In this document: positions 9,515-19,675 of the stretch, in pieces
Layout of the letters: every line of letters begins with the position of its first letter
How positions within the stretch are numbered: position 1 is the first letter of the stretch
Source: Mayamaea pseudoterrestris
Taxonomy: Eukaryota; Bacillariophyta; Bacillariophyceae; Sellaphorales; Sellaphoraceae
Reading direction: 5' to 3'
DNA length: 64,000 bases
Assembly (NCBI GenBank): GCA_027923505.1
Contig: BROI01000011.1
Coordinates: forward strand, 186,001 to 250,000
Position numbers and translations under genes: made by a program
Notes under the pieces: generated by a model
What the model was told of the DNA's origin: nothing
Database searches by the model: none
Seen by the model: only the letters and a program-made list of their open reading frames with translations

Positions 9515-10039
9515 TCACCCAATCTTGTGGGCCGCAATCATATCTACCAACTCCTGCCGACTTATAGCACCTTCGAAATGCGAAGCATCATTTTCATTTC
9601 CAGAATCTAGTCGTTCCAAAGCATCCTGCAAGGCAAACAACCGTTCCTGCCGGTCAAAGCTCGCCCAGTTGCCAATTTCATAAGTTTCGCGAAAGCATCC
9701 AATGCAGATTGCACCGTCGTAAAAGTCGGAATTGTAGCGACAAATTCTGACGCATGGTGTTGTTCGTGCGGTAGGAACAGTTTTGGCAGCTTGATTGACC
9801 TGTTTATGCTCGCCGTCGTGGCGCTTATCGTTTATCGGAGAAGCATCATTGGTATCGGTCGATTTCGAAAATACAATCTGTTTCGTTGCTGCATCGCTGT
9901 AGCGGTTTGATCTGCTTCGAAAAGATGTGCTTCCCCTTGCTACTAGAGCATTACATGATACGACAATAGAGAAGATTTTAAATAGGAGTAGCAACCAATG
10001 TTTAATGGCATTGCGGCAGCGGCAGCGGCAATCCGCCAT
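9515..10039 (-). CDS. DUF1289 (Cys-rich) protein with N-terminal hydrophobic leader
   Basis: 174 residues from the ATG at 10039; the frame is open upstream only with non-ATG starts. Residues ~13-30 are hydrophobic (KHWLLLLFKIFSIVVS) and resemble a signal peptide or anchor. The C-terminal half carries the DUF1289 pattern: PCVRICRYN, then AICIGCFRETYEIGNW, i.e. C-x3-C ... C-x2-C followed by a conserved Trp and D-R-Q-E-R. The family is mainly bacterial and small, of unknown role; the four cysteines probably bind a metal or cluster (inference). The eukaryotic leader suggests organelle or ER delivery. Confidence 0.75.
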   Translation of the reverse strand: MADCRCRCRNAIKHWLLLLFKIFSIVVSCNALVARGSTSFRSRSNRYSDAATKQIVFSKSTDTNDASPINDKRHDGEHKQVNQAAKTVPTARTTPCVRICRYNSDFYDGAICIGCFRETYEIGNWASFDRQERLFALQDALERLDSGNENDASHFEGAISRQELVDMIAAHKIG

Positions 10040-12959
10040 GGTCGAATCCACTCGTCGAATCCTTGTGGGACACGCGGAGTCGAACGACGCATCGACGGGA
10101 AAGGCCCATGGAGCTTCCAGCCACTCATTTCGGTCGTTGATTAGGCCCAGGCATAAGTTCAACAGGCTTCTCCGATCTTGCTAGATCGTCGATTTGTACA
10201 CCCTATGCCATAGTACCTGTTCGACAACGGAGCGTCAAGAGTCATTTGGTCATTTTTGTCAGTCACTTGACAGTCATTCGGCGTTGGCGCGGAAAATCTT
10301 CACGATCAACCCGCGAAGATCACCTTCATGCCAACCTCTCACTTTCTCCACCTTGCAACAGAAGCTTCGCCTTGCGGTGACTCTGGAGGTTTTGGGATTG
10401 TCAATTTGGAGAAGGATGTTGCTTTAACAACCTCTCCTTCTCCGCCCTGGGTCTGTGGTGGGTGGCCGACGGCGGCAAGTGTGCAAGATCTATCGAAACG
10501 ACGCCTCTCTCTTGGGCGTTGGTCGATTGTTTTGTTCCTTGATTTGCTGGTCACTTTTACCAAGACACCAAGATTCGAAGCCAGGGTACTTTCCAACGTT
10601 GGAACCAAGATGCGATGTGGTTTGTTATATCCGCCAGGCGCTTCCCGATCAAGTCTCGAGCGATGAGACGAGAAAGGGCGTTGCCTGAGGTGGCAAGTCA
10701 TGTATCTTGGGAGTCGACGAGGAGATTCGCCTTGTGATCTGTGCTGCTTCACTGGAACCTTGATCCGCCAAAAATGGACAAGGGGTGTAAGAGTATAGTC
10801 TTAATCAATTTGATTAGCTTCGATAGTTTTTAAACAACAATATCTTCTTCCGTCTCTTGTATGTCGTCAAGTTTGAAATTAGTTGTAGACTTGTTTCGTC
10901 GTCGAACACCTCTCCAATGCGACTGCTAACGCTGAATCCCTGCATCGTATCTTGCTCACTAATGATGTGCCAACACCACGAGCTGTTGCTGCTGCATAGA
11001 TGGTAGGGGGTACTTGTCAGTTGCACTCAAATTGTAACTCGTCACAAAGAGGCAACGATACAAGTGCTTGCAAAAGCTTTTATGTAGAGAAAGCATGAAC
11101 GGATCAATTTGGTATTATGTATCGACTATTCGGCGTCGTCGATCGCTAATCAAAGTTGAGGTTCAATACTCGCTTGATCAACATACAACGAGTCAAAGCA
11201 ACCACATGGACGGATCCACTTGGTGTCACAGTAGCTCGAATAGCAAGTATGGCTTGTCACGAGACGCACGCCATGGCCGACGGCAATTTCGCATCCGCTA
11301 GTCGAATCCGCCTCGAGCCTTTGCTCCACCGAGTAGCAAGCAGCATCTTTTGGAAAGACAGATTCAAGTATTCAGCGAAGTTCCGCTTTTCGACAAGTAC
11401 TAGATGATTGATTGCTTGATTGGTAAAGTCATCCTCGTCCAAATTCATGCGCAAGTGGTCAAAGTCACAAGCATTCCCAGTTGGCCAAAAGCCGTGCTCG
11501 ACTTGGAACAACTACGTGAACGACCCATCGTGCGCAAACGATTGTGCCCATGAATACTCGTAGTTGCGCAAAATCTCCATAACTTTTGCACGAACCTACC
11601 GTTAAGTATCAAAAGACAAGAAAATGGTACTCTATAATGGATAAAATGGTAAATCTAATTCGACGCATGTTATACCGTACACGAATCAAGTTGATGCAGT
11701 CACACCGGCCCAAGCGATGCAATGCCAATGTCATCGCACTGGAAACTCGCGGAGAACAAAATTGTATGAATTAAAAACGACATGTAGGGATGGGGAGTAG
11801 GTACCACCAAAGATTGTAATGGAAACGAGCCCAACCGGATGATACGATGCGTGGTGCACCAAAACCAAAACCTTATTCGCAGCAGTGATCGCTACCAAAG
11901 TCAAGGTCGTCTTGCTCCAACAGATCCAGCGCGCTCTCGAGTACACTCTTTAAAATCAGTCGCCTCGCTTGACGGTTGGTTGAATGCGTGCAAGTTGCGG
12001 CTGCTCTTGGTTGAGTCTTGGTTAATGCTGGCGAGGTAGTTGGAGAAGCGGGCGATACTGACTGCGCGCTGTTTGAGAATGCAATGAGCTCCCTTTCACT
12101 CAGTCCGAGGAAGCTCTGTCCACTGGTGCGAGGATGAGAGCATGGAAGCATGTTAAAAGGTGGCGAGTGCATAATTGGAGAGTTGGTTTAATGCTCGAGT
12201 TGTGGGAGAAGCAAGAGGGGCTTGCCAGCGATGAGAAGCAGAAGGAACACCTCTGTGCAGTTTTCGCGGGAGGAATTGGTTCACGCGACCCATGTCGACT
12301 ATTGCCTGTGTCTCTGAAAGTTCGTTGGGGACGATGACGCGCTGTGTTTGTTCAATGAAAGAAGAGCTCATTATGTAGAGTAAGCGTGCCTGGGCGTTTG
12401 CATGAGTTGAATGACCAAAAAATGACCGTGAATGATCAATGAAGACAAATGACGCTTGGTTCAATTTAAGCCTGACGAAGCATGTTGGACCTTCTTTGCT
12501 TCGAATCCGAGGTGTATTGCAACGATAGTCCCCCGAACACGTCGCATTCGGATCAACCATTCGGAGTAGTCTCGCTTGAAGCAGCTATAAGAATAAATAA
12601 TACATGGAATGAAGCCTATTGCATGTGGTCGAGCTACGCATTGATAGAGCAAAGCTTGAAAGCGTGCGTTCTACAGAAGACTGAGAATGAATCTGAAACA
12701 ACGGACAGGCAGGTGAGCGACTGGTAGGAGTGGAGTGCATCGTTAAAGGGACGACATCTATCTTAACTACACGAACTGAACAACCTACCGAATGAATGTT
12801 CATATGCTTTTTTCCATGAGCACCGAGGGCTTTGCGCGATGAAAACAAATGAGATTATATTAGTGGTCTTGAATCGGCTACAGTTGGGTATAGGGCGATG
12901 CAAAGCGTTGGGTTAATTTTGAATGGCTGCTTGCTCTGTAAACTTCCCCTCTTTTACTG
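10040..12959. other. Gene-poor region of about 2.9 kb
   Basis: The longest stretch without a clear gene. Many short open frames overlap on both strands with no consistent codon bias. Two items stand out weakly: a short minus-strand frame at 11257-11511 whose middle (DFDHLRMNLDEDDF) reads like protein, and the possible small gene listed at 11873-12371. A purine tract followed by tgtaagagtatag at about 10781-10797 resembles the edge of an LTR, but no partner repeat was found. Confidence 0.4.
11873..12371 (-). CDS. Possible small unidentified gene, intron or frameshift needed
   Basis: Two minus-strand frames look protein-like and lie end to end: an ATG at 12371 opening 72 codons (begins MSSSFIEQTQRVIV) and a 99-codon frame at 11873-12172 rich in Ser/Thr/Pro and ending in an amphipathic segment (RLILKSVLESALDLLEQDD). 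They are in different frames, so a splice or a frameshift would be required; I found no confident donor-acceptor pair. No family recognised. It may be non-coding. Confidence 0.25.
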
Positions 12960-14768
12960 TTAAACAAGCAACGCACTTCGCTGGACGCTGTTTGGCTGGT
13001 TCAGATCCAAAAAGATATTCGCCTGCCGTATATAGTCTTCGCAGCCTTCAATTGTCATTCTCACTTGATCCGCTACCTGTTGAACGTCAGAAATCCTCCT
13101 TGGTACTGCGTCCGCGTCGCTTTCCCCTTTGAATGATATGTTTACGTCCACATGTACCATGTTTCCTTCTCCATAGTGCACCGTCATCCCCTTGACAATG
13201 ACATCATGATGCTTTAGCAACAAAACTTGCCGTATGCTGTTCTCCACTTCCGAAACTGTTGGCAGTGAATGGCCATGCGTCGTTGCCTCGAGCAACGGAC
13301 ACACCACAACATCGGATGCCGACTTTTTGCTGGATGCTCTCACAACTGCATCCGCCACAAATGGTTCAGATATGACGCGTAAACGAACCATGTCCTCGAC
13401 GGCCCGAATGGCGGAGCTTGAAAAGTCGGGTGGAATCTCGACTGCCACGTCCATGAACGCTTTCGGACCAACCTGCCGCGCCCGAATCTGCGTCACGCTC
13501 AGCACATCTCCATGAGTCTCAGCTAAATCATGAACTCGTGTTTCAAGCGACTCATCCAATGCCGCTGCATCCGTGAGTTGGGATATACTGGCACCAAGAA
13601 TGTCCGCACCCGTGAGGCAAATCATGCCGGCAACCAGCAAGCCAGCCGCAGCATCGCAAAAGGCCAGTCCAGGCACATACATGGCCAATCCGATGGAAAA
13701 GAGCGCCAATACACTCGAGTATGCGTCGGAACGATGATGCCAGGCATTGGCAATGACCACTTGCGAGTTGATTGACTCGCCAACCTTGAGTGTGACGCGA
13801 TACAACCACTCCTTGCCGACAATCGAAACCAAGGCCGCGACGAGTGCTAGCGGCGTGGGCGCTTGATGGCCATGTGAATGTGCATGAACGTAAATGACGT
13901 TCGCCAAGCCAGTCTTTTTCAGTACTTGCATCAACTCTGCGTTCGCCATGGTTCCAATCCCAACTCCCGTCACCAGCAACGTCAATGCCAAAAACAAACT
14001 GCCAATTGCTTCAAACTTGCCATGTCCATAGGGATGATCCTCATCGGGCGGCAGTCGCGCCAGTTGCACGCTACCGAGCGTGACAAAGTCGCTGCACAAG
14101 TCCGACAGTGAATGTCCAGCGTCCGCCACGAGCGCGCTGGAATGACACGTGACTCCAATGACAAGCTTGCCGACGCTCAAGACAATGTTCATGGCGACGC
14201 CAAGGAGCGTGACGCGATCCGCCGCATTGTCGTTGCGAAACAGGTAGTTGTAGAGACCGTTTCTGCTGCTGCTATTTGCGTTGACCGTCGGTCGAGGTGC
14301 GTGCGCCAACACGCGGCGGCGCAGCTTTTGCAGCTTGACAATCATATGCAGTACCGATTTTCGAATGGCGTCAGCCATGCTCAAGCCAAGACTGGTGAGA
14401 AAAAAGACTGCAACGTGCGCTCTCGTCAATGATCGCTGCTTCAACACCAATTGAGGTCCAAGTATGGCAATGGCGGCAAAGGCAAGGAGGGCAATCTGGC
14501 GACGACCGAGTCGAATCAATGGACCAGAGGATTCATGGCTACTGCTTGATGGATGACTATGGTCGTGGTGACTGTGAGAATGTCCCATGTGCATGTAGAG
14601 TGAGCTGGAAGAGGGTCTTTTCCTTGCTGTTGTTGCGGAAGTCGGTCGGCTCGTTCCAAACGAGTGCCGCGTGGATCTTGCGTGAAACGATGAGACGGAG
14701 CTGGACACTGAATATCCATCGACATGACTCGTCAACAAGAAGACAGACGAATAGATGAGGTATCTCAT
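12960..14768 (-). CDS. Cation diffusion facilitator (CDF) metal transporter with two C-terminal domains
   Basis: 602 residues, single exon. Signal peptide at the N-terminus, then a Ser/Arg-rich stretch and a His-rich segment (MGHSHSHHDHSH, ~61-72) that may collect metal. The transporter core has the CDF metal site in both expected helices: H219 and D223 (DAGHSLSD) and H344 and D348 (HHRSD). The PYGHGKFE motif at ~246-253 places it in the Zn/Fe-type CDF group. After the membrane domain there appear to be two ferredoxin-like dimerisation modules in tandem, one at about 405-475 and one at about 505-590, where one is usual. It exports divalent metal from the cytosol using a proton gradient. The leader suggests an ER-derived or plastid membrane; no Phe cleavage motif is obvious. 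Confidence 0.88.
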   Translation of the reverse strand: MRYLIYSSVFLLTSHVDGYSVSSSVSSFHARSTRHSFGTSRPTSATTARKRPSSSSLYMHMGHSHSHHDHSHPSSSSHESSGPLIRLGRRQIALLAFAAIAILGPQLVLKQRSLTRAHVAVFFLTSLGLSMADAIRKSVLHMIVKLQKLRRRVLAHAPRPTVNANSSSRNGLYNYLFRNDNAADRVTLLGVAMNIVLSVGKLVIGVTCHSSALVADAGHSLSDLCSDFVTLGSVQLARLPPDEDHPYGHGKFEAIGSLFLALTLLVTGVGIGTMANAELMQVLKKTGLANVIYVHAHSHGHQAPTPLALVAALVSIVGKEWLYRVTLKVGESINSQVVIANAWHHRSDAYSSVLALFSIGLAMYVPGLAFCDAAAGLLVAGMICLTGADILGASISQLTDAAALDESLETRVHDLAETHGDVLSVTQIRARQVGPKAFMDVAVEIPPDFSSSAIRAVEDMVRLRVISEPFVADAVVRASSKKSASDVVVCPLLEATTHGHSLPTVSEVENSIRQVLLLKHHDVIVKGMTVHYGEGNMVHVDVNISFKGESDADAVPRRISDVQQVADQVRMTIEGCEDYIRQANIFLDLNQPNSVQRSALLV

Positions 14769-15135
14769 GGTAATAACAGTTCTTCGAGATCAATGCAGTG
14801 GGAGCGGATCTTGATCCTTCCATGGTTGACGTCAACCGGATTTTTGCCTTCCCCGAAGTGTGTCGCACAAACACCTAATCCAGTACCGGCAAGTGTCAGT
14901 GGATTTGGCGCTTGTGCTATTTCACACGCGCCGGGCGATGAACATCCGAACTCTATCAAAATTTTTACTATTGCCTCAAAGCTAACTATGTCCCAAATTG
15001 TACAATCGAGACCAACGAACAAGCCGCCGTTACTTCGACCGGAACGACACCGTTTTGAAATCTTTTGGTCACACCTCTTGTCACACATGGTGCTTTCGAA
15101 AAACATTTAGCAAAACTAACAAACGACCCGTGACG
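14769..15135. other. Divergent promoter region
   Basis: Separates the start codons of the CDF gene (minus) and the SDxPS membrane protein (plus); must contain both promoters. No specific element recognised. Confidence 0.45.
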
Positions 15136-16953
15136 ATGAGATCCTCCCTTTCCTGCCTTTTGCTGACCGTCTTGTCAGCAGTATTCAGTCAGACCCATGC
15201 GTTCATGATTAGCGAGATTTTTCTGCCAGTGAACCTTGAGGAGGAAGCCACACCGACGAGAAGCCCAGGTCAAAGACCTCCTTCTGTTCCAACTGACGAC
15301 GACAATGCGCCTCAAATAGTAGCCGACTCTCCATCCATCGCATCATTGCCATCAGACTTTCCAAGCATTATTCCATCGGATCAGCCGAGTACTGCGCCAT
15401 CGAACGTTCCCAGTGTCATGCCATCAGACTTGCCAAGCCTCATGCCATCGGCTTCTGCAACTTTGTCATTCTCCGTTGCACCATCCGCAGCAGCAACATC
15501 AACCATGGCAATGGAAGCTCAAAGCAGCAACAATAACACGCTCGGCGTTGACTATCACTACGGCTCGACCGTCTACAGTGACATTGACGGCGTCGTCTTC
15601 ACCTGCGGCGGCGTGCCACTCGATGGAATAAACGCTTCCACAAGCACCGTCGCCTACAGCATTCCCTACACGTACCAGTTGCAAGTCGACGAGTCGTACA
15701 TTGCGAGTCAAGCTGCCAACGTCAATCCAATGTACTTGATTCAAAAAACGATTGATACGTTGCAGTCACTCATTTTGGATACGACATTGTACAGCGCCTG
15801 CAACCTGCGCCAAGTCTTGTACGACGACCGAGAGGCGATTGGACTGGCGGCCACCAAACGCGACACTCCGGTGGGAGAGTGTGGCAACTATTGTTTGGTG
15901 GTGCAAGGATCCATTTCGAGTTACTTGGATGATAATCATGGCATTGTGGCCTGCAACGCGCTGCAGCAAGTGCATGGCATGCTCGCCAGTAGTCGCATCA
16001 CCAACTTGACGGGAGTCAGTGACGTGACACCCGATGATTCGACGGCAAGCAATCCGATCTTGTGCCTTCCGGAAACGATTGCGTCAAACAATGTTGCTTC
16101 AGCGGTCGACGACTTTAACGTCAATCGATACTACAATTGCGATGGAGCGAGAAGGAGTGTTTCCACAGACTCTGAACCATTGGAAATTGATTACCAGTAT
16201 ACGCTCACTGTCACGGACAGCGACGTTGACTTTTACAGGGTGGTTGCAGCGATTGACCAGCTGCTCTACTATGCCATTTTGGAATCGTCCTGCTACACGG
16301 CGGCAGCAGTCAAGAAGGATGACTCATTGTTGGTGACGGCGTCTCCTTCCGATTCCGTTGCGTCTCCCTGCGGCGATCAGTGCTTCAACATTACGGGTGC
16401 CGTCAGTTTCCAGTTTGACGACGAGTACGGTCTCGTTGAATGCGCCATTATCAATGCCTTGTTCAACGCCTTTCAAAGTGATGCGATTGGCAATTTGGAA
16501 GGTGTGGAGAGTGTTGCCTTTGGTAGCGAGGACTTGCTCTATACTTGCATTCGCAACGACTTGCGCGACGATCCCGACTATGATCCATCCAATGCGTTTG
16601 GTCAATCGGATACTTCCAGTATGGCTGCGACGACGACAACGACTGGAAATGCCATTCAACAGCAGGCAACATCAATTGCGGTCGGTGGTGTCATGGGTTT
16701 CGTTGCCACAGGTGCTCTTTTGGTACTTGTCATGCTTGCTTCGGGACGCAAATCCAAGCAGCGACGTGGAGTCCAAGCGGAAATGCAGCTGGACGACGAC
16801 GACAGCGAATCCATGGAGCCCGAGGAGGAGTGCACCCCGCGCAAGCTCTTTGGCGGCGACGAATGCGAGTCGTCGCGTGATGCACCGGGCATTCGCTACG
16901 CCGACTTTGAAACGTCGGTTGTTAGCGAGAATGATGGCTCATGGATCAATTGA
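15136..16953 (+). CDS. Type I membrane protein with SDxPS motif and duplicated Cys ectodomain
   Basis: 605 residues from the ATG at 15136 (upstream frame lacks an ATG). Signal peptide 1-22 ending QTHA-FM. A short SDxPSxxPS region (~74-115) links to an ectodomain built of two similar halves. Each half has a Y-x-Y-x-L-x-V strand, an I-D-x-L helix, a C-G-x-x-C pair (CGNYC; CGDQC) followed by a strand and D-D-x-x-G-(I/L)-V-x-C, then an NLxGVxxV ending. One membrane span at ~513-537 and an acidic tail of ~68 residues. The overall plan matches the protein at 3242-4807. Probably a cell-surface or frustule-associated protein; function not known. The +1 Phe could suggest plastid targeting, but the membrane topology fits the surface better. 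Confidence 0.75.
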   Translation: MRSSLSCLLLTVLSAVFSQTHAFMISEIFLPVNLEEEATPTRSPGQRPPSVPTDDDNAPQIVADSPSIASLPSDFPSIIPSDQPSTAPSNVPSVMPSDLPSLMPSASATLSFSVAPSAAATSTMAMEAQSSNNNTLGVDYHYGSTVYSDIDGVVFTCGGVPLDGINASTSTVAYSIPYTYQLQVDESYIASQAANVNPMYLIQKTIDTLQSLILDTTLYSACNLRQVLYDDREAIGLAATKRDTPVGECGNYCLVVQGSISSYLDDNHGIVACNALQQVHGMLASSRITNLTGVSDVTPDDSTASNPILCLPETIASNNVASAVDDFNVNRYYNCDGARRSVSTDSEPLEIDYQYTLTVTDSDVDFYRVVAAIDQLLYYAILESSCYTAAAVKKDDSLLVTASPSDSVASPCGDQCFNITGAVSFQFDDEYGLVECAIINALFNAFQSDAIGNLEGVESVAFGSEDLLYTCIRNDLRDDPDYDPSNAFGQSDTSSMAATTTTTGNAIQQQATSIAVGGVMGFVATGALLVLVMLASGRKSKQRRGVQAEMQLDDDDSESMEPEEECTPRKLFGGDECESSRDAPGIRYADFETSVVSENDGSWIN

Positions 16954-17230
16954 GAAAGAGAGCGACAAGTTTTAGGTTTTGAATGTCATTAAGAGACACA
17001 CACACAATTAACAAATACGTGACTTATGCTCTACCTGTCGTAGCAAATACTATGACTTGGACAGATACTACCGGTACGTATGATGGGCTCGGGAATTTTG
17101 GCAATCATAGCGCTTGTCACATCGGCACTGTTTGACGTTTAAGTGAATCGGACGATTGCAAAATGTTTTTACATCACCTTGACCAGCTTTACTTTACCAA
17201 AAGAGCTTTCTATTGTAGCATACTCTTGTC

Positions 17231-18175
17231 ATGACCGATCGTTACTATAACTGTAGAGTAACGCGATTTCCAATCTCCGCTCTCGGATCACTTGCTTTGG
17301 TTGTCCTGATGCTGCCGATTCATCCATCAACCTGCTTTTCGACAAATCCATCAAGGCACGATCGCAACCATTTCAATAATATAAACTCACAATCATCAAC
17401 TACACCGAATCACATTGCATTCATTTGCGACGGCAACTCTCGCTGGGCCGACTCGCGCCGTTTGCCAACGGCGGCGGGTCATTTGGCCGGCGCCAAGCGA
17501 CTCGTCGAGCTGCTGCAGCACTTGCAGAATCTGCAACCACACGTTGCATACTGCACCATGTACGCCTTTTCCACCGAAAACTGGCAACGTCCGCAAACGG
17601 AAATTGATGAAATCTTGAGCGTCATGGAAGCAACGGCAAACAATTGTTTGGAATTGGTGCGGCGCAGCAACATTTGTTTCAAGGTGATTGGAAACTTGCA
17701 GGACGACCGGTTACCAAATTCACTCGTGGCGGCGCTTCAAAAGCTTGAAAGTGAATCGCAGCGTGAAACTAACTTCGAGCAGCATTGTTTGCATTTGAGC
17801 ATTGCCGTTAACCATGGTGGCCGGCAGGATATACTACAAGCTAGCAAGGAACTGGCGCGATTGATTGCCGATGGAACCATTGATGATAATGCCGACTCGG
17901 TCACAGAGGAGGACTTTTCAAAACTGCTTTCGACAAACAGTATGCCCGACCCCGACTTGGTCATTCGCACGAGTGGAGAATGTCGCTTGTCCAACTTTAT
18001 GCTGTGGAACGTTGCCTATGCGGAGCTTTACTTTACAGACAAGTACTGGCCCGACTTTGATCACAATGAGTTGCAGAAAGCGCTGGAGTGGTACGCCTCG
18101 CGCAAGCGGCGGTTTGGAGCTCGAGTTGTTGGAGCGGCGGCGGCGTCCTCCTCCAAGACGAATGTCAATGGGTGA
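17231..18175 (+). CDS. cis-prenyltransferase (UPP/dehydrodolichyl diphosphate synthase family)
   Basis: 314 residues, single exon. It adds isopentenyl units in cis to farnesyl diphosphate to make long polyprenyl diphosphates. All family blocks are present: CDGNSRWA with the catalytic Asp at 67, AFSTENWQRP (112-121), NHGGRQD (194-200; usually N-Y-G-G-R), and RTSGECRLSNFMLW (246-259) followed by WPDF (273-276). A hydrophobic leader (residues ~15-35) ending STCFST resembles a signal peptide with Phe at the cut, so delivery to the plastid or ER is likely. ER members supply dolichol for N-glycans, the lipid used by ALG2 encoded at 45.5 kb; plastid members make polyprenols. Sequence alone does not decide. 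Confidence 0.9.
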   Translation: MTDRYYNCRVTRFPISALGSLALVVLMLPIHPSTCFSTNPSRHDRNHFNNINSQSSTTPNHIAFICDGNSRWADSRRLPTAAGHLAGAKRLVELLQHLQNLQPHVAYCTMYAFSTENWQRPQTEIDEILSVMEATANNCLELVRRSNICFKVIGNLQDDRLPNSLVAALQKLESESQRETNFEQHCLHLSIAVNHGGRQDILQASKELARLIADGTIDDNADSVTEEDFSKLLSTNSMPDPDLVIRTSGECRLSNFMLWNVAYAELYFTDKYWPDFDHNELQKALEWYASRKRRFGARVVGAAAASSSKTNVNG

Positions 18176-18676
18176 GTGACGAGTTACATGAACGAACGCT
18201 GATACACTGCCACTCGACTTGGTCAGCCACTCAAGCGATTGCGTGTGGCTTCGTTTTGGCTTCAAGTCGAAGGATGCACTGCGAATCGATACCTGGGCCA
18301 TTGCAAGCAAAGTCGCATGGCACTAAATGTCAGTGGTCAAACATTCGTGGGCGGTACACATTGCGATAAAGCACAGGCAAATTTTTACTCGTTGTAGTTG
18401 CCAGTGAACGAGTTTGAAAAAACTTGGGACTAATTTATATATACTGGTATTTCAAATGACGAAGGGAAGGAAAGTGTAAGCCTTAACTTTGTTTCCAGGA
18501 AAAGATCCGGCGGGCAATGGCCGATCCAAGTAGCATCATGTCGCACTAGGTCTCACTACGACATTTTCAAATTGATCTTCGATCGTCATCATGCAGATCT
18601 TGTTCACTTTCGAAAGCTGTCTTCACTCGACAATTGACTACAATCACAGTGAAAGCAAGATTCATTATTCATCAGA
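18176..18676. other. Intergenic region
   Basis: Between two plus-strand genes. Contains an AT stretch (ttatatatactgg, about 18437-18449) ~230 bp before the next ATG. No gene or repeat seen. Confidence 0.4.
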
Positions 18677-19522
18677 ATGAGAATCTCAATAGCGAGACTT
18701 GTGGGGAGTGTGATTGGACTTGCTTGTTACGCGCAAGCATTTTCCGTCGCCGGAACCGTTCCGTCGGTAGCATCATCGCTTCGACGAGACGATGCTCATG
18801 CCTTTTCTTCCAATCCGTGTCAACATGGCTACAGTTCCCAAACCAAACTATGCGCCAAAAAGACTGACCTTAAGAATAACTTCGCCAATGATGAGAGCAT
18901 GACATCAGCTGCTGTCGTCGCTCGACCCGATCCTTCCATTCTTCTGTCGGCGCGCGACGATTCCACCCAACAACTTGGCTTTGCCGCCATTTGCGGATCC
19001 ATTGCCATTGGAACTTTAATTGTGATTCAATTTTTGACGGCCGTGGAGGAATTTCTTCCAAACGGCTGGTTCGCAACATGGCGCGACTATACGTGGGCCG
19101 TGCCGCTTGGCTTGATTTACGCCGCGGCTGGAGTCTCACACTTTGCTTTGAAGGAAAGCTTCATTGCCTTTGTGCCGCCACTCGGCACGTGGGGAGGACT
19201 CTGGCAGATTCCAGCGCCTGGCAGTGAACAGTTGAAATTGACTTACGAAGAGTACCACTGCTACTGGACGGGTGTCGCCGAAATATTGGGCGGACTCGGG
19301 TTGATGGCGAGTGCCTTGCACTTGGTTCCACTCGATGTGCGCGTTCCAGCTTTCTGCGTCGGTTTACTGACGGCCGCCGTGACGCCGGCCAATATTTACA
19401 TGGCGACGCATGACGTGCAGCCTCCCAACTTTCCGCCCGTGCCATATCCGAGTGGGCATGTGGCGCGAGGAGTTTTGCAGTGCGTGCTGCTCGGAGTCTT
19501 TTACAAACTAACCTTTCAATGA
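18677..19522 (+). CDS. DoxX-like membrane protein, plastid-targeted
   Basis: 281 residues, single exon. Signal peptide 1-21 with the cleavage motif AQAFSV, an almost textbook ASAFAP-type plastid signal, followed by a Ser-rich transit region. The mature part has four or so membrane helices with the phrases AAGVSHF, a F-V-P-P motif, GVAEILGGLGLMA and TPANIYMATH, which are typical of DoxX-family (COG4270-like) small membrane proteins. The family in bacteria is linked to quinone or thiol redox reactions, but biochemical roles are poorly defined; for a plastid member nothing firm can be said. The DoxX core lies at about 110-280. Confidence 0.75.
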   Translation: MRISIARLVGSVIGLACYAQAFSVAGTVPSVASSLRRDDAHAFSSNPCQHGYSSQTKLCAKKTDLKNNFANDESMTSAAVVARPDPSILLSARDDSTQQLGFAAICGSIAIGTLIVIQFLTAVEEFLPNGWFATWRDYTWAVPLGLIYAAAGVSHFALKESFIAFVPPLGTWGGLWQIPAPGSEQLKLTYEEYHCYWTGVAEILGGLGLMASALHLVPLDVRVPAFCVGLLTAAVTPANIYMATHDVQPPNFPPVPYPSGHVARGVLQCVLLGVFYKLTFQ

Positions 19523-19675
19523 AAGCATTTGTAACAATCAACTGCGTCGGAACGGCGAGAGACATGCTAATCTCATTCAATGCTACGCTATAGTAATATA
19601 CAAGCACAAATGTAACATGCAAATCTTTATCTACTATGTACCACTCCCCAATGCTTCTATGCGCTACTTCATTCA

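Noticed and set aside
10775-11060. Possible LTR edge: purine tract followed by tgtaagagtatag
   Set aside because: No second LTR, no flanking duplication and no recognisable element coding region were found, so no element is claimed.
12784-12848. Half of a C2H2 zinc finger on the minus strand (RKALGAHGKKH)
   Set aside because: The Cys-x2-Cys half is missing upstream, no convincing exon supplies it, and the frame is short.
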